Source of the DNA: Aureibaculum flavum
GTDB lineage: Bacteria > Bacteroidota > Bacteroidia > Flavobacteriales > Flavobacteriaceae
NCBI RefSeq assembly: GCF_016406085.1
Contig: NZ_JAEHFJ010000001.1
Coordinates: forward strand, 1 to 64,000
DNA length: 64,000 nucleotides
Reading direction: 5' to 3'
Below the pieces are notes generated by a model that was not told the origin of the DNA, did no database searches, and was given only the letters and a program-made list of their open reading frames with translations. The translations under genes were made by a program, and so were the position numbers. Of the stretch, positions 46,696 through 56,180 are shown in pieces (the stretch's first letter is position 1; every line of letters starts with the position of its first letter).

Positions 46696-46949
46696 ATCTA
46701 TTATTATTATTATTATAAATTACTAGTAATTATATCCTTTTATTATTGATTTTAATTAGTTTAAGTTTTTTTTCGAAAATTTACTTTAAAACATAACTTA
46801 AGTGAACAAACCAAAAAAAAATAGCTCTAACATAAGAATCTTGTGGAATAACCTTCTATCTTATTATTTATTGTATTAAGTTAACTGTTTTTTATAAATA
46901 ACTAACCATTATCTTAATAACAACTTTTCTTACCTATTTATACATTAAT

Positions 46950-47660
46950 TTACAAATTATAGCTAAATAGTATTTGATTCGTTTCAATCTCTATTGGTTC
47001 TTTATCTTTTACAAACCATCTCGCAGTTAATTCTCCCTTTAGTACAACTTTATCTCCGCTAATGTGTAACCAACTCCCCTCTCGTAAGCCAATCACAGGA
47101 ATTTTATTATAGGTATGAAATTCTTTTATTCTTGTTTCTCTAGTTTCACCTTTGTGCTTTGAAACTGGATCTGGATCTAAGTAGTGAGCATTGATGTTTA
47201 TAGGAATACATCCTAATGTGTAATAACTTGGCGGATATACTATTGGCATATCATTTGTCGTTTGCATCGTTAAACCTGCAATATTACTACCCGCACTCGT
47301 TCCCAAATAGGGTGTTCCATTAGCTATAGTGTGTTTTAAAACTTCAATTAGATCTTGGTTGTACAATTCATTTACCAATACAAAAGTATTGCCACCACCT
47401 ACAAAAATACCTTCAGCTTTTTCAATGGCTTGATGTTTATCACTATAAGTATGTAAACCAAAAACGTTAATATCAATCTTTTTAAAAGCTTCTGAAACTA
47501 TTTTAGTATATGCATCATAGCTAATGCCACTGGGTCTTGCATAAGGAACGAATAAAAGATTTTTATAACCTTTAAAAAAGGATTTCAATGTTGGTAATAA
47601 ATATTCAAGATACCCACTACCATAAATTGTTGAGGTACTTGCTAAGATTAGTTTTTTCAT
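46950..47660 (-). CDS. pepE: Dipeptidase E (peptidase S51)
   Basis: 236 residues, as in Salmonella PepE. It cleaves dipeptides with N-terminal Asp. VGGGNTFVLVNEL and the nucleophile elbow GTSAGSNIAGL with Ser122 are present. Asp137 (NDMPIV) and His159 (NINAHYLDP) complete a triad with the same spacing as S120/D135/H157 of the Salmonella enzyme. Cytoplasmic. A promoter with an adjoining palindrome lies upstream. Confidence 0.92.
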   Translation of the reverse strand: MKKLILASTSTIYGSGYLEYLLPTLKSFFKGYKNLLFVPYARPSGISYDAYTKIVSEAFKKIDINVFGLHTYSDKHQAIEKAEGIFVGGGNTFVLVNELYNQDLIEVLKHTIANGTPYLGTSAGSNIAGLTMQTTNDMPIVYPPSYYTLGCIPININAHYLDPDPVSKHKGETRETRIKEFHTYNKIPVIGLREGSWLHISGDKVVLKGELTARWFVKDKEPIEIETNQILFSYNL

Positions 47661-47720
47661 AAAATAAAATTTCAGCTACCTTCATCACAAAACTTCTGAA
47701 GCATGAGTCGTAAATAAAAT

Positions 47721-47765
47721 GCCGATTATCGGCCAAAAATAGGAATCTTTAACAAAATTTTACAA
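47721..47765 (-). promoter_or_regulatory. pepE promoter with palindrome at the start region
   Basis: On the minus strand, TTG (47765-47763), 21 nt, then TATTTTTG (47741-47734). Immediately downstream is the palindrome GCCGAT-N-ATCGGC (47721-47733), placed about where transcription would start. A repressor or activator site is a reasonable inference; it stands out as GC-rich in AT-rich DNA. Confidence 0.5.
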
Positions 47766-47810
47766 TTGATTTAATATTTATTTGGCAATTCATAGATTTA
47801 ATTTGTAGAA

Positions 47811-48590
47811 ATGAAAAAATCAACCTACCTAATTCTTTTTTTACTCTATTCCATAAGTGTTTCTGCTCAGGAAGATCGTACGCTTCTTTATGGTACTATT
47901 AAAAGTGACGAAAAAGATTTAACAAATCTTCATGTCATAAATAAAACTTCTCAAAAAGGTACCATTACAAATTCAGAAGGTCAATTTTCTATTTTTGCAA
48001 AACCATCTGACACTTTATTTTTTAGAGGAATTCAATTCATTAGTAAAGAAGTAGTAATTACCGAGACAAACATTGACAATAAATCGATTCTAGTAGAATT
48101 GACGATTAAAACAAACGAACTAAAAGAAGTATACCTTAGAAAACGAGAGAATATGGCAAAGGCATTAAATTTGCCCAATGCTGATAAAGAACCACTTACA
48201 GGAATTGACAGAAAATTGGCATATTACAGTCAAGATAAAACTCATGTTGTTATCTTAAAAACATTATTGGGTCAAGCCGGTGGAATTGATAATATTTATA
48301 ATATCATTTCTGGTAATAGAAAAAAGCATCGTAAACTCAAAAAACTTATTGAAGATGATAAGTTATTAGAACGTAACAAGCTATTATATAAAAAAATAAG
48401 AACTCACTTTAAAGATGATTTTTTCATTTATTCGTTAAAAATCCCAAGTAATAAAATTGATGATTTTATTAAATTCTGTGTGCCAAAAAACATTATAAAT
48501 TTATTTCATAAAAAAAGTTACCTACAGGTCATTGATATCTTTTTTAAACAAAGTAAACTGTATTTAAAAAAATTGCAACATGAAGAATAA
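47811..48590 (+). CDS. Secreted CarboxypepD_reg-like domain protein
   Basis: 259 residues. Signal peptide (to about SVSAQ, residue 20), then a beta-sandwich of the carboxypeptidase-regulatory-like type with LLYGTIKSDEKDLTNLHVIN, GTITNSEGQFSIFAKPSDTL and an ELKEVYL segment as in the N-terminal domains of TonB-dependent receptors. The C-terminal half is helical and basic without known motifs. There is no receptor barrel. Overlaps its paralogue by 11 nt. Function unknown, probably periplasmic. Confidence 0.75.
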   Translation: MKKSTYLILFLLYSISVSAQEDRTLLYGTIKSDEKDLTNLHVINKTSQKGTITNSEGQFSIFAKPSDTLFFRGIQFISKEVVITETNIDNKSILVELTIKTNELKEVYLRKRENMAKALNLPNADKEPLTGIDRKLAYYSQDKTHVVILKTLLGQAGGIDNIYNIISGNRKKHRKLKKLIEDDKLLERNKLLYKKIRTHFKDDFFIYSLKIPSNKIDDFIKFCVPKNIINLFHKKSYLQVIDIFFKQSKLYLKKLQHEE

Positions 48591-49413
48591 TGCTTTTCTC
48601 TACATTATATTTTTTTTAAGTAGTATTGGCTTTGCTCAGCAAGAAAGAATTATCATTTATGGTAACATTAAAAGTGATGGTGCAGAACTTGAAAATATAC
48701 ATATACTTAATAAAAATTCTAAAAAAGGAAGCATAACCAATTCTAAAGGGGAATTTACTATTGAAATCAAAGAAAAGGACACCTTAGTTATTACTGGTAT
48801 TCAATTTTATTATTTAGAGATCCCAATTACAAATAATCATATTAGCAATAAAATACTGAGTGTAGATTTATTTCAGAAAACCAATGAATTGGATGAAGTC
48901 GAAATTAAACATAACCTTACAGGAAATATGACTGTTGATTCCGATGAAATCAAAATTGCAAAAAATGTGAAAGATGGAGTTCTTGATTTTTCAAAAATAG
49001 ACCTAAATATGGTCGATGTTAAAATGGACGCATCCTCCAGAAGTAGAACTTCAAGTGATGATCAATTAATGCCTAACATGAACCCAGATCTTATCGCGAT
49101 AGCGACTTTATTATTTAAACCAATTGTAAAGGAGCTCTCAAAAATTGGTGCAACAAAAAGGAATATTAAAAAATTAGATAGACGTTATACTGATAAGGTG
49201 TTGGCCGCCTCAGAAAATATTAGAATTGATTTTGGAGATATTTTCTTTACAGAAACGCTGAAGGTTCCACCAAATCACATAGAAGAATTTATTGCTACTT
49301 GTTTACCAAAAGGCATAGCAAGATTATATGCTGATGATAAAAAAATTGAAATTATTGATATACTAATATCGGAAAGTAAAATTTATCTCGAAAAAATTAA
49401 AACTCAGAATTAA
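48580..49413 (+). CDS. Secreted CarboxypepD_reg-like domain protein, paralogue
   Basis: 277 residues. Signal peptide ending near GFAQQ, then IIYGNIKSDGAELENIHILN, GSITNSKGEFTIEIKEKDTL and ELDEVEIKHNL, which align closely with the preceding gene. The C-terminal half differs in detail but ends with a similar FGDIFFTETLKVPPNHIEEF pattern. It is translationally coupled to the first copy, so they likely work together. Function unknown. Confidence 0.75.
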   Translation: MKNNAFLYIIFFLSSIGFAQQERIIIYGNIKSDGAELENIHILNKNSKKGSITNSKGEFTIEIKEKDTLVITGIQFYYLEIPITNNHISNKILSVDLFQKTNELDEVEIKHNLTGNMTVDSDEIKIAKNVKDGVLDFSKIDLNMVDVKMDASSRSRTSSDDQLMPNMNPDLIAIATLLFKPIVKELSKIGATKRNIKKLDRRYTDKVLAASENIRIDFGDIFFTETLKVPPNHIEEFIATCLPKGIARLYADDKKIEIIDILISESKIYLEKIKTQN

Positions 49414-49437
49414 TTTAATAAAACTGCTATTTTTAAA

Positions 49438-49445
49438 TAGATTTG
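49438..49445 (+). promoter_or_regulatory. Flavobacterial -7 element (TAGATTTG)
   Basis: TAGATTTG, 32 nt before the start codon of the DUF6702-like gene. No TTG at the normal distance. Confidence 0.4.
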
Positions 49446-49477
49446 TACCTTATTCAACCTAGTACTTAATCACTCTT

Positions 49478-49972
49478 ATGAACAAATCAAAAGTTTTTCT
49501 ATTATTCCTACTCCCACTTTTAGCTTTTTCTGTACATAAATATTATATCAGTCTGATTAAAGTAGATTTTAAACCACAAAACGAAAGTGTTCAAATTACC
49601 ATGAGAATTTTTATTGATGATCTTCAAGAAGTTCTCAATAAAACAAACAACATTTCTATAGAATTAGGAGTAAAAGATGAATCTAAAGAATATAATAGTC
49701 TTATTTCTAAATATATAAAAGATAATTTTAAAATTAAAATTGATTCTAAACTTTATCCCTTTCAATATCTGGGTAAAGAATATGAAAATGACATTGTTTA
49801 TATATATTTAGAACTCTCAAGTATTAAATCAATTCATAGCATAGAAATATCTGATACCATGCTAATGAAATATTTTCCTTCTCAAAAAAATATAATTAAA
49901 CTAAATATTAATGATGTTAAAAAGACTTTTTTCCTAACAGAAGAGGCTCCAAAGGATATTCTCAATTTTTAA
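49478..49972 (+). CDS. DUF6702-like secreted protein
   Basis: 164 residues. An N-terminal hydrophobic segment (about 5-19) is followed directly by HKYYISLIKVDFKPQNESVQ and ITMRIFIDDLQEVLN, the conserved start of a flavobacterial family usually encoded near M1 peptidases (DUF6702 from memory). A single beta-rich domain follows. Probably periplasmic or outer-membrane associated; biochemical role unknown. The M1 peptidase gene lies downstream after one intervening gene. Confidence 0.7.
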   Translation: MNKSKVFLLFLLPLLAFSVHKYYISLIKVDFKPQNESVQITMRIFIDDLQEVLNKTNNISIELGVKDESKEYNSLISKYIKDNFKIKIDSKLYPFQYLGKEYENDIVYIYLELSSIKSIHSIEISDTMLMKYFPSQKNIIKLNINDVKKTFFLTEEAPKDILNF

Positions 49973-49989
49973 ATGGCACAATCTTTAGT

Positions 49990-49997
49990 TATATTTG
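49990..49997 (+). promoter_or_regulatory. Flavobacterial -7 element (TATATTTG)
   Basis: TATATTTG, 28 nt before the start of the repeat-protein gene and 17 nt after the preceding stop. No TTG at the standard distance. It suggests the repeat protein can be transcribed separately. Confidence 0.45.
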
Positions 49998-50025
49998 TAA
50001 AAAGAAAAATTGCTATAAAAAATCT

Positions 50026-51627
50026 ATGAAGAAACTTTACGCTGTACTCTTACTTTTTAATATTTATTTTGGTTACTGCCAAAACGATACCATATACGAT
50101 TCAAAATCTGAATTAAAAATAAAATTGGCAAAAATTGAATCTGATAAAGAGTCGAGGATTAAAGCCAAATTATACACTGCCGACTCATTAAGAACTGCAT
50201 TAAAAAAAGAGAGACAGCTAGCCAAAGAAAATGCAATTTTAACTCGGAGAGAGCGAAAAGATAAAAGAAAATTAGATAAAGCAGAAGAAATAGCAATATT
50301 AGAATTACGAGCTGATTCAATTTTAGTTGAAAAAAACAAAAAAACGTTGACATTACAGCAACGAGCTGTTGATATACAAAAAGAAAAAACAAATAATCTT
50401 ATTACAAGGTTAGAAGATAAAAACATTTTAATATCAAAAAATAAAGAGATATTGGCTAGAAATGAACAAGAAAGAGAAGTAGCTTATTCAAACCAGATAG
50501 AAAGAAAAGAGCAAATAGCAGCTGATCACTCGACACTAATCTCTAGTAAATTGAATCGAAATGAGGAGCTTTTAATTGATAATATTCGAAACAAAGAATT
50601 ATCTAAAAATAAAATTCAACTCAATGTTATAAAAAATATAGAAGATAAAGAACTATCTATAAAAGCACAAATTGATCAAAAGGAAAAGTCTAAGGAGAAA
50701 AACTTAGCAATAGTATCTAATATGTTACAAGAAAATGAAGAATTATTGAATCTTAATATCCAAAATAAGGAATTTAAAAAAGAATCAAACCAACTCCATG
50801 TTTTAAACAAGCTAGAAGACAGAGAACAATTAATAAAAATGCAGCTTGACTTAAAAAAACAAATTCAATTTGAAAATAATATAGTACTTACTCAAAAGGA
50901 AATTGAAGATAAACAAGAGGTTAGTGATCGTATTGATTTTAAAGAGCAATCAAAAGCAAGAAACTCAGTGATTATAAATGATAAAATTAGCCAGAATGAA
51001 CAATTGGCTCATGAAATTTTTGAAATCAAAAAGAAAATTAGCGACCATAACAAAGGAGCTGTTTTAAATAAATTAGAGAAAAGAGAAAAAGAAATAATAC
51101 AGCAGGTTAAACAAAAAGACGAAAGAGCTCTTTATAATGATAAAATATTGGCGGAAAAGGAAGCGAAAGAGCAACAAGCTATTATGGACCGTATTGATTT
51201 CAAAGAGCATTCAAAAGCTATGAATTCGGCCATTATTTCTGATAAAATTAAAGAGAATGAACAATTAGCTCATGAGATTCTTGAAATTAAAGAAAAAATA
51301 AAAATAGCAAATCAATTAGCTATTTTAGATAAATCAGAACAAAACGAACAGGAACTAGCAGCTCTTTACATTCAAAAAAATAAAAACAGAGTACGTCAGC
51401 AACAATTATATATGTCTGATTTAAAACTTGAACAAAAGACAAAAAGAGATGAATATATTGCAAAAAAATTAGAAACATCTTTTAGACAGAAAGAAATACA
51501 ATCTATAAAAAATTCACGAATAATTAAATCTATTGCAGATAGAGAAAAAAGAAGGGAAGCTGAAAGTAAAAAGGATTTAAACAATGCTGAAAAATTTCAA
51601 GGACAAGTTAAAAAAGTTACCAATTAA
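50026..51627 (+). CDS. Exported protein made of 29-residue helical repeats
   Basis: 533 residues. Signal peptide (1-18, FGYC at 16-18 could also be a weak lipobox). The mature part is almost wholly charged helix without Pro. From Arg128 to the last residue, the sequence divides without gaps into 14 units of 29 residues, e.g. units starting at 186, 215, 244, 302, 331 and 389. Each has an aliphatic at position 2, often K-E at 5-6, and an N/D-[EQRK]-E segment near 22-24. Units 302-330 and 389-417 are about 80% identical. Units 12-14 fit least well. No family is recognised; a long periplasmic rod or filament is a guess. Confidence 0.7.
   Translation: MKKLYAVLLLFNIYFGYCQNDTIYDSKSELKIKLAKIESDKESRIKAKLYTADSLRTALKKERQLAKENAILTRRERKDKRKLDKAEEIAILELRADSILVEKNKKTLTLQQRAVDIQKEKTNNLITRLEDKNILISKNKEILARNEQEREVAYSNQIERKEQIAADHSTLISSKLNRNEELLIDNIRNKELSKNKIQLNVIKNIEDKELSIKAQIDQKEKSKEKNLAIVSNMLQENEELLNLNIQNKEFKKESNQLHVLNKLEDREQLIKMQLDLKKQIQFENNIVLTQKEIEDKQEVSDRIDFKEQSKARNSVIINDKISQNEQLAHEIFEIKKKISDHNKGAVLNKLEKREKEIIQQVKQKDERALYNDKILAEKEAKEQQAIMDRIDFKEHSKAMNSAIISDKIKENEQLAHEILEIKEKIKIANQLAILDKSEQNEQELAALYIQKNKNRVRQQQLYMSDLKLEQKTKRDEYIAKKLETSFRQKEIQSIKNSRIIKSIADREKRREAESKKDLNNAEKFQGQVKKVTN
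50407..51624 (+). repeat. Fourteen in-phase 87-bp coding repeats
   Basis: DNA encoding the 29-residue units. Copies starting at 50929 and 51190 are most alike and lie exactly three units (261 bp) apart, suggesting duplication of three-unit blocks. Others have diverged but keep the exact 87-bp phase. Confidence 0.7.
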
Positions 51628-51787
51628 AGTCTTTTATTAGTTGCCAAACACGTCCAACTTAAATATTTCCTACCATTTAAAAAATTTGATTTTATAAAAA
51701 TTTGTTAAAATTTAACAATTGAACCAACAATAAAATCAAATGAATTAAATTGCTCCATATTTTTAAAACAACTAACCCATTTATTTA

Positions 51788-54049
51788 ATGAAAAAAATTA
51801 CATTATCAATTCTTTCTCTTTTATTTATTGTGACAACTGCTATCAGTCAAGAAAAACAAACCGATAAAAAAGAAAGAAAACCTGGCCACGTAGATATAAG
51901 TAAATTTAGACAACTTAAGGAAGAATTACCAACACCAAATGACCAGCATACAGCTTCTGGGGCACCTGGGCACGCTTATACACAACAGCAGGTAGATTAT
52001 GTAATGAATATTACTATTGATGATGAAACTCAAAAACTATATGGAGATGAAGCAATCACCTATCACAATAATTCTAAAGATGCTTTAGAATATCTTTGGA
52101 TTCAATTAGATCAGAACATGAGGGCTCCTGATTCTAAGACTCCTGATGTTCAAGAAACGAGTATGCGTAATACTTTTGCGTCTGCCCAAAAATTCACCAA
52201 AGATAATTTAGAACAATCATTTCCTGGAGGGTTCCATTTAGAATATGTAAAAGACAATAACAATAAAGATTTGTCTTATATGGTAAATAGTACAATGATG
52301 CGTATAAATTTACCTAAACCTTTAGCCTCAGGTGAAACTTTTGAATTCAAAATAAAGTGGTGGTATCAAATAAATAATTATTTTATAGATGGTGGTAGGT
52401 CTGGTTATGAGCATTTTGAGAAAGATGATAATAATTTATATGTTATTGCTCAATTTTTTCCACGTTTAGCAGTTTATAACAATGTTGAAGGATGGCAAAA
52501 TATGCAGTTTTGGGGACGTAGTGAATTTGCCTTAGAATTTGGAAATTATACGGTAAACATTACAGTACCTGAAGATCATATTGTCGCATCAACTGGAGTG
52601 CTTCAGAATCCAAAAGATGTACTTACTAAAGAGCAACAAAAACGTTTAGACAACGCCAAAAAATCCTTTGACAACCCTGTTATTATTGCTACACAGAAAG
52701 AAGCGGAAAAAGCTGAGAAAAAGAAAGCTAAAAAAACAAAAACTTGGAAATTTTATGCGGAAAATGTAAGAGATTTTGGTATTTCAACTTCTCGTAAATT
52801 CATCTGGGATGCTATGGCGGTTGATATAAATGGAAAAACGGTTATGGCATATTCTTATTACCCAAAAGAAGGAAACCCATTATGGGAGAAACATTCAACC
52901 AGAGTGGTAGCAAATACATTAAAAGAATATTCTAAATATACATTTGATTATCCGTATCATAAAGCTATTTCAATAAGTGCTGCACGTCAAGGAATGGAGT
53001 ATCCACAAATTTGTTGGAATTATGGTCGTCCAAAAGAAGATGGTACTTATTCGGACAGAACTAGAGATGGAATGATTGGAGTTATTACTCACGAAGTGGG
53101 ACATAACTTTTTCCCAATGATTGTTAATTCAGATGAACGTCAATGGACATGGATGGATGAAGGCATTAATTCTTTTGTAGAAATTCTAGCTGAATATAAA
53201 TATGACCCAAACTTCAAAACACGCAGTTTACCAAAAGATCTTGTTAGGTATATGAGTATTGATCAAGATCGTTTATCTCCGATAATGAGTCAAGGAGATC
53301 ATGTTTATAATTTCGGTCCAAATGCATATGCGAAACCTGCCGCTGGTTTATGGATGCTGAGAAGTACTATAATGGGTCCTGAATTATTTGACTATGCTTT
53401 TAAAACCTATTCAAAACGATGGATGTTTAAACACCCTACACCTGCCGATTTCTTTAGAACAATGGAAGATGCTTCTGCCATGGACTTAGATTGGTTTTGG
53501 AGAGGATGGTTTTATACTACTGATTATAATGATGTAGGAATTAAAGAAGTTAAAAAATATTATTTATCAAATGAAGGAAGTGAAGCTGATAAAGCCAAAG
53601 CCACTAGATATGGTTTAAATCCTGACGAGTTGGTGTATTTTATAGCTGAAAATGATTTGAAGGATAAAAGTAAAGCTAAAAAAGCAACAGATATAACTGC
53701 TATTAATAGTTATTTAAAAAATCTTTCTAAGGAAGAAAAAAAGAATTTAAATACAGCTCCAAATTATTTTTATGAGGTTACTTTTGAAAAGCCCGGAGGC
53801 CTTGTATTACCTTTAATTGTTGAGCTTACATACGAAGATGGTAGCAAGTTGAGAAAGCAATTTCCTGCTGAAATATGGAGTAAAAAAGACAATGGAGTAA
53901 AAAGAATTTTTGCCAGTTCAAAACAAATCACTAATATTGTAGTCGATCCAGACTTAGAAACTGCAGATATAGATATAACCAACAATAGTTGGCCTAAAAA
54001 AATTGAAAATAACCAATTTGAACAATTCAAGGACAAATTGAAAAATTAG
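51788..54049 (+). CDS. Secreted M1-family metallopeptidase
   Basis: 753 residues. Signal peptide (1-20, ending AISQ), an N-terminal beta domain (YVMNITIDDETQKLYGDEAI), then the gluzincin site THEVGHNFF with zinc ligands His435 and His439, catalytic Glu436, and the third ligand Glu458 in WMDEGINSF. A C-terminal beta domain follows. The family comprises aminopeptidase-like enzymes, here exported to the periplasm or outside. The usual GxMEN exopeptidase motif is not typical; ARQGMEYP occupies that region, with its Met-Glu. A perfect terminator follows. Confidence 0.92.
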   Translation: MKKITLSILSLLFIVTTAISQEKQTDKKERKPGHVDISKFRQLKEELPTPNDQHTASGAPGHAYTQQQVDYVMNITIDDETQKLYGDEAITYHNNSKDALEYLWIQLDQNMRAPDSKTPDVQETSMRNTFASAQKFTKDNLEQSFPGGFHLEYVKDNNNKDLSYMVNSTMMRINLPKPLASGETFEFKIKWWYQINNYFIDGGRSGYEHFEKDDNNLYVIAQFFPRLAVYNNVEGWQNMQFWGRSEFALEFGNYTVNITVPEDHIVASTGVLQNPKDVLTKEQQKRLDNAKKSFDNPVIIATQKEAEKAEKKKAKKTKTWKFYAENVRDFGISTSRKFIWDAMAVDINGKTVMAYSYYPKEGNPLWEKHSTRVVANTLKEYSKYTFDYPYHKAISISAARQGMEYPQICWNYGRPKEDGTYSDRTRDGMIGVITHEVGHNFFPMIVNSDERQWTWMDEGINSFVEILAEYKYDPNFKTRSLPKDLVRYMSIDQDRLSPIMSQGDHVYNFGPNAYAKPAAGLWMLRSTIMGPELFDYAFKTYSKRWMFKHPTPADFFRTMEDASAMDLDWFWRGWFYTTDYNDVGIKEVKKYYLSNEGSEADKAKATRYGLNPDELVYFIAENDLKDKSKAKKATDITAINSYLKNLSKEEKKNLNTAPNYFYEVTFEKPGGLVLPLIVELTYEDGSKLRKQFPAEIWSKKDNGVKRIFASSKQITNIVVDPDLETADIDITNNSWPKKIENNQFEQFKDKLKN

Positions 54050-54075
54050 TGTTTTTAAATTTAGAGTTTTTTGTT

Positions 54076-54107
54076 AAATGCCCTAATCAGCAATGATTAG
54101 GGCATTT
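54076..54107. terminator. Bidirectional terminator between M1 peptidase and purC
   Basis: AAATGCCCTAATCA (54076-54089) / TGATTAGGGCATTT (54094-54107), a perfect 14-bp stem with a 4-nt loop, flanked by A and T runs, between convergent genes. Confidence 0.92.
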
Positions 54108-54119
54108 TAATTTTACTTA

Positions 54120-55064
54120 TTACTTTAAATAAGTATTAATATTTTGCTCAATTCTATTTAAAATATCAGAAGTATCAGATTTTTGAAAATTTTCACCTGT
54201 AATATTCTCGTAAAGTTCTATATAACGTTCAGAAATTTCTAACACCTTCTCATCTGACATTTCAGGTACAACCTGACCATCCAAACCTTGAAATTTATTT
54301 GCAATTAACCATTGTCTAACAAACTCCTTGGACAATTGTTTTTGATCTTCACCCCTATCTTGTCTTTTCTGATAACCATCAGCATAAAAATAACGCGAAG
54401 AGTCTGGTGTATGAATTTCGTCTATTAAAACAATTTTACCATCCATCGTTTTTCCAAATTCATATTTAGTATCTACTAAAATTAAACCACGTTTTGCAGC
54501 AATCTCAGTTCCCCTAGCAAAAAGTGCTTTTGTATATTTTTCTAATACCAAATAATCCGCTTCACTCACAATACCTTTAGCGATAATATCTTCTCTTGAA
54601 ATATCTTCATCATGATCTCCTTCTTCAGCCTTAGTAGCAGGTGTTATAATTGGTTCTGAAAATTTATCATTTTCTTGCATTCCATCTGTCATCGCTACAC
54701 CACAAAGTATTCTCTTACCAACCTTATACTCTCTTGCTGCATGACCAGACATATAACCTCTAATAACCATTTCTACTTTGAATGGTGTACATAAGTGACC
54801 AATAGCCACATTAGGATCAGGTGTTGCGATTAACCAATTAGGGACAATATCAGCCGTTGCTTCCATCATTTTAGTAGCAATCTGATTTAATATCTGACCT
54901 TTAAACGGTATTTGCTTAGGTAAGACCACGTCAAAGGCAGATAGTCTATCTGTGGCAACCATTATTAAAAGTTTATCATCAATATTATAAACTTCACGTA
55001 CTTTACCACGGTAAACCGCTTTTTGATTTGGAAAATTAAAATTTGTATGATTTATAGTATTCAT
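54120..55064 (-). CDS. purC: Phosphoribosylaminoimidazole-succinocarboxamide synthase (SAICAR synthetase)
   Basis: Joins CAIR and aspartate with ATP in purine synthesis. 314 residues, the longer form usual in Bacteroidetes. [20 protein letters not shown] is the N-terminal nucleotide-binding strand pair, [34 protein letters not shown] and [12 protein letters not shown]-type segments are all conserved, and [13 protein letters not shown] is the signature 2 region. It follows phoH by 31 nt, as in many flavobacteria. Confidence 0.97.
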   Translation of the reverse strand: MNTINHTNFNFPNQKAVYRGKVREVYNIDDKLLIMVATDRLSAFDVVLPKQIPFKGQILNQIATKMMEATADIVPNWLIATPDPNVAIGHLCTPFKVEMVIRGYMSGHAAREYKVGKRILCGVAMTDGMQENDKFSEPIITPATKAEEGDHDEDISREDIIAKGIVSEADYLVLEKYTKALFARGTEIAAKRGLILVDTKYEFGKTMDGKIVLIDEIHTPDSSRYFYADGYQKRQDRGEDQKQLSKEFVRQWLIANKFQGLDGQVVPEMSDEKVLEISERYIELYENITGENFQKSDTSDILNRIEQNINTYLK

Positions 55065-55095
55065 TTTAAGTGTCTTTAATGCTGTAAAACAGGAT

Positions 55096-56043
55096 TTACT
55101 CTACTTCTATTCCTTTATATGCGGTTATTATTTCTTTTACTAATCGATGCCTTATTACATCTTTATCATCAAGATGTATTATACTTATCCCTTTTATGTC
55201 TTTTAAGGCTAATAACGATTCCTTTAAGCCAGATACTTGCCTTTTCGGTAAATCTATTTGTCCTGGATCACCAGTAATTATAAATTTGGCATTTTTACCC
55301 ATTCTTGTTAAGAACATTTTCATTTGAGCATGTGTAGTATTTTGTGCTTCATCTAATATTACAAAGGCATTATCTAATGTTCTACCACGCATAAAAGCTA
55401 AGGGTGCAATTTGAATTACACCTCCCAATATATAAGTCTCTAGTTTTTCATAAGGAATCATATCACGCAAAGCATCATAAAGAGGTTGCATATAAGGATC
55501 TAATTTTTCTTTTAAATCACCAGGTAAAAACCCTAAGTTTTCTCCCGACTCCACAGCTGGTCGGGTTAAAATAATACGTTTAACCTCCCTGTTCTTTAAG
55601 GCATTTACCGCCAAAGCCACAGCTGTATATGTTTTCCCTGTACCTGCCGGTCCAACCGCAAAAAGCATGTCATTCTTTTTCATATCAACGACCATTTTAC
55701 GTTGATTTTCAGTTTGAGGTTTTATTAATTTACCTCCGACACCATGTACTAATACTCCGTTGTCTTTCTCTGAACTTTTTTGAGTGTTACCATTTGAAGT
55801 AAGTAATTGCTCAATACTATTCTCATCGAGCTTATTATATTTATCAAAATATTTTATAAGCATTTCAAGACGTTTTTCAAACTCGTCTAATAATTCCTTT
55901 TCACCAAAAATTTTAATTTTATTACCTCTAGCAATTATCTTAAGTTTAGGAAAGTATTTTTTAAGTTGTTCTATATTGCTATTATGGGTACCAAAAAAAT
56001 CTTTTGGACTAATTTCTGTTAATTCAATTATTCTTTCGTTCAA
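55096..56043 (-). CDS. phoH: PhoH-family ATPase
   Basis: 315 residues. An N-terminal KH-like region (about 10-70) is followed by the P-loop ATPase with [16 protein letters not shown] (Walker A GPAGTGKT, 131-138), [19 protein letters not shown] and [20 protein letters not shown] (Walker B). PhoH/YbeZ-type proteins are cytoplasmic and linked to RNA metabolism and stress. The exact role is unsettled. It is divergent from the SAM hydrolase-type gene. Confidence 0.93.
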   Translation of the reverse strand: MNERIIELTEISPKDFFGTHNSNIEQLKKYFPKLKIIARGNKIKIFGEKELLDEFEKRLEMLIKYFDKYNKLDENSIEQLLTSNGNTQKSSEKDNGVLVHGVGGKLIKPQTENQRKMVVDMKKNDMLFAVGPAGTGKTYTAVALAVNALKNREVKRIILTRPAVESGENLGFLPGDLKEKLDPYMQPLYDALRDMIPYEKLETYILGGVIQIAPLAFMRGRTLDNAFVILDEAQNTTHAQMKMFLTRMGKNAKFIITGDPGQIDLPKRQVSGLKESLLALKDIKGISIIHLDDKDVIRHRLVKEIITAYKGIEVE

Positions 56044-56109
56044 ATGAATATATTTTATAATTATAATAAAACTGCTTAAAAATTATGTGGTAATCAATTA
56101 GATATTGAT

Positions 56110-56130
56110 TAGCTTTGCAATACAAATTTA
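56110..56130. promoter_or_regulatory. Divergent -7 elements for phoH and the SAM hydrolase-type gene
   Basis: TAGCTTTG on the plus strand at 56110-56117 and TAAATTTG on the minus strand at 56130-56123. They face apart within 21 nt, so the two transcripts would start inside or next to each other's promoters. TTG boxes are not clearly placed for either. Confidence 0.45.
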
Positions 56131-56180
56131 ACAATTAAATAGGTTATTAATCACTCTCTTTTTCAATAAGTAATCAACAA

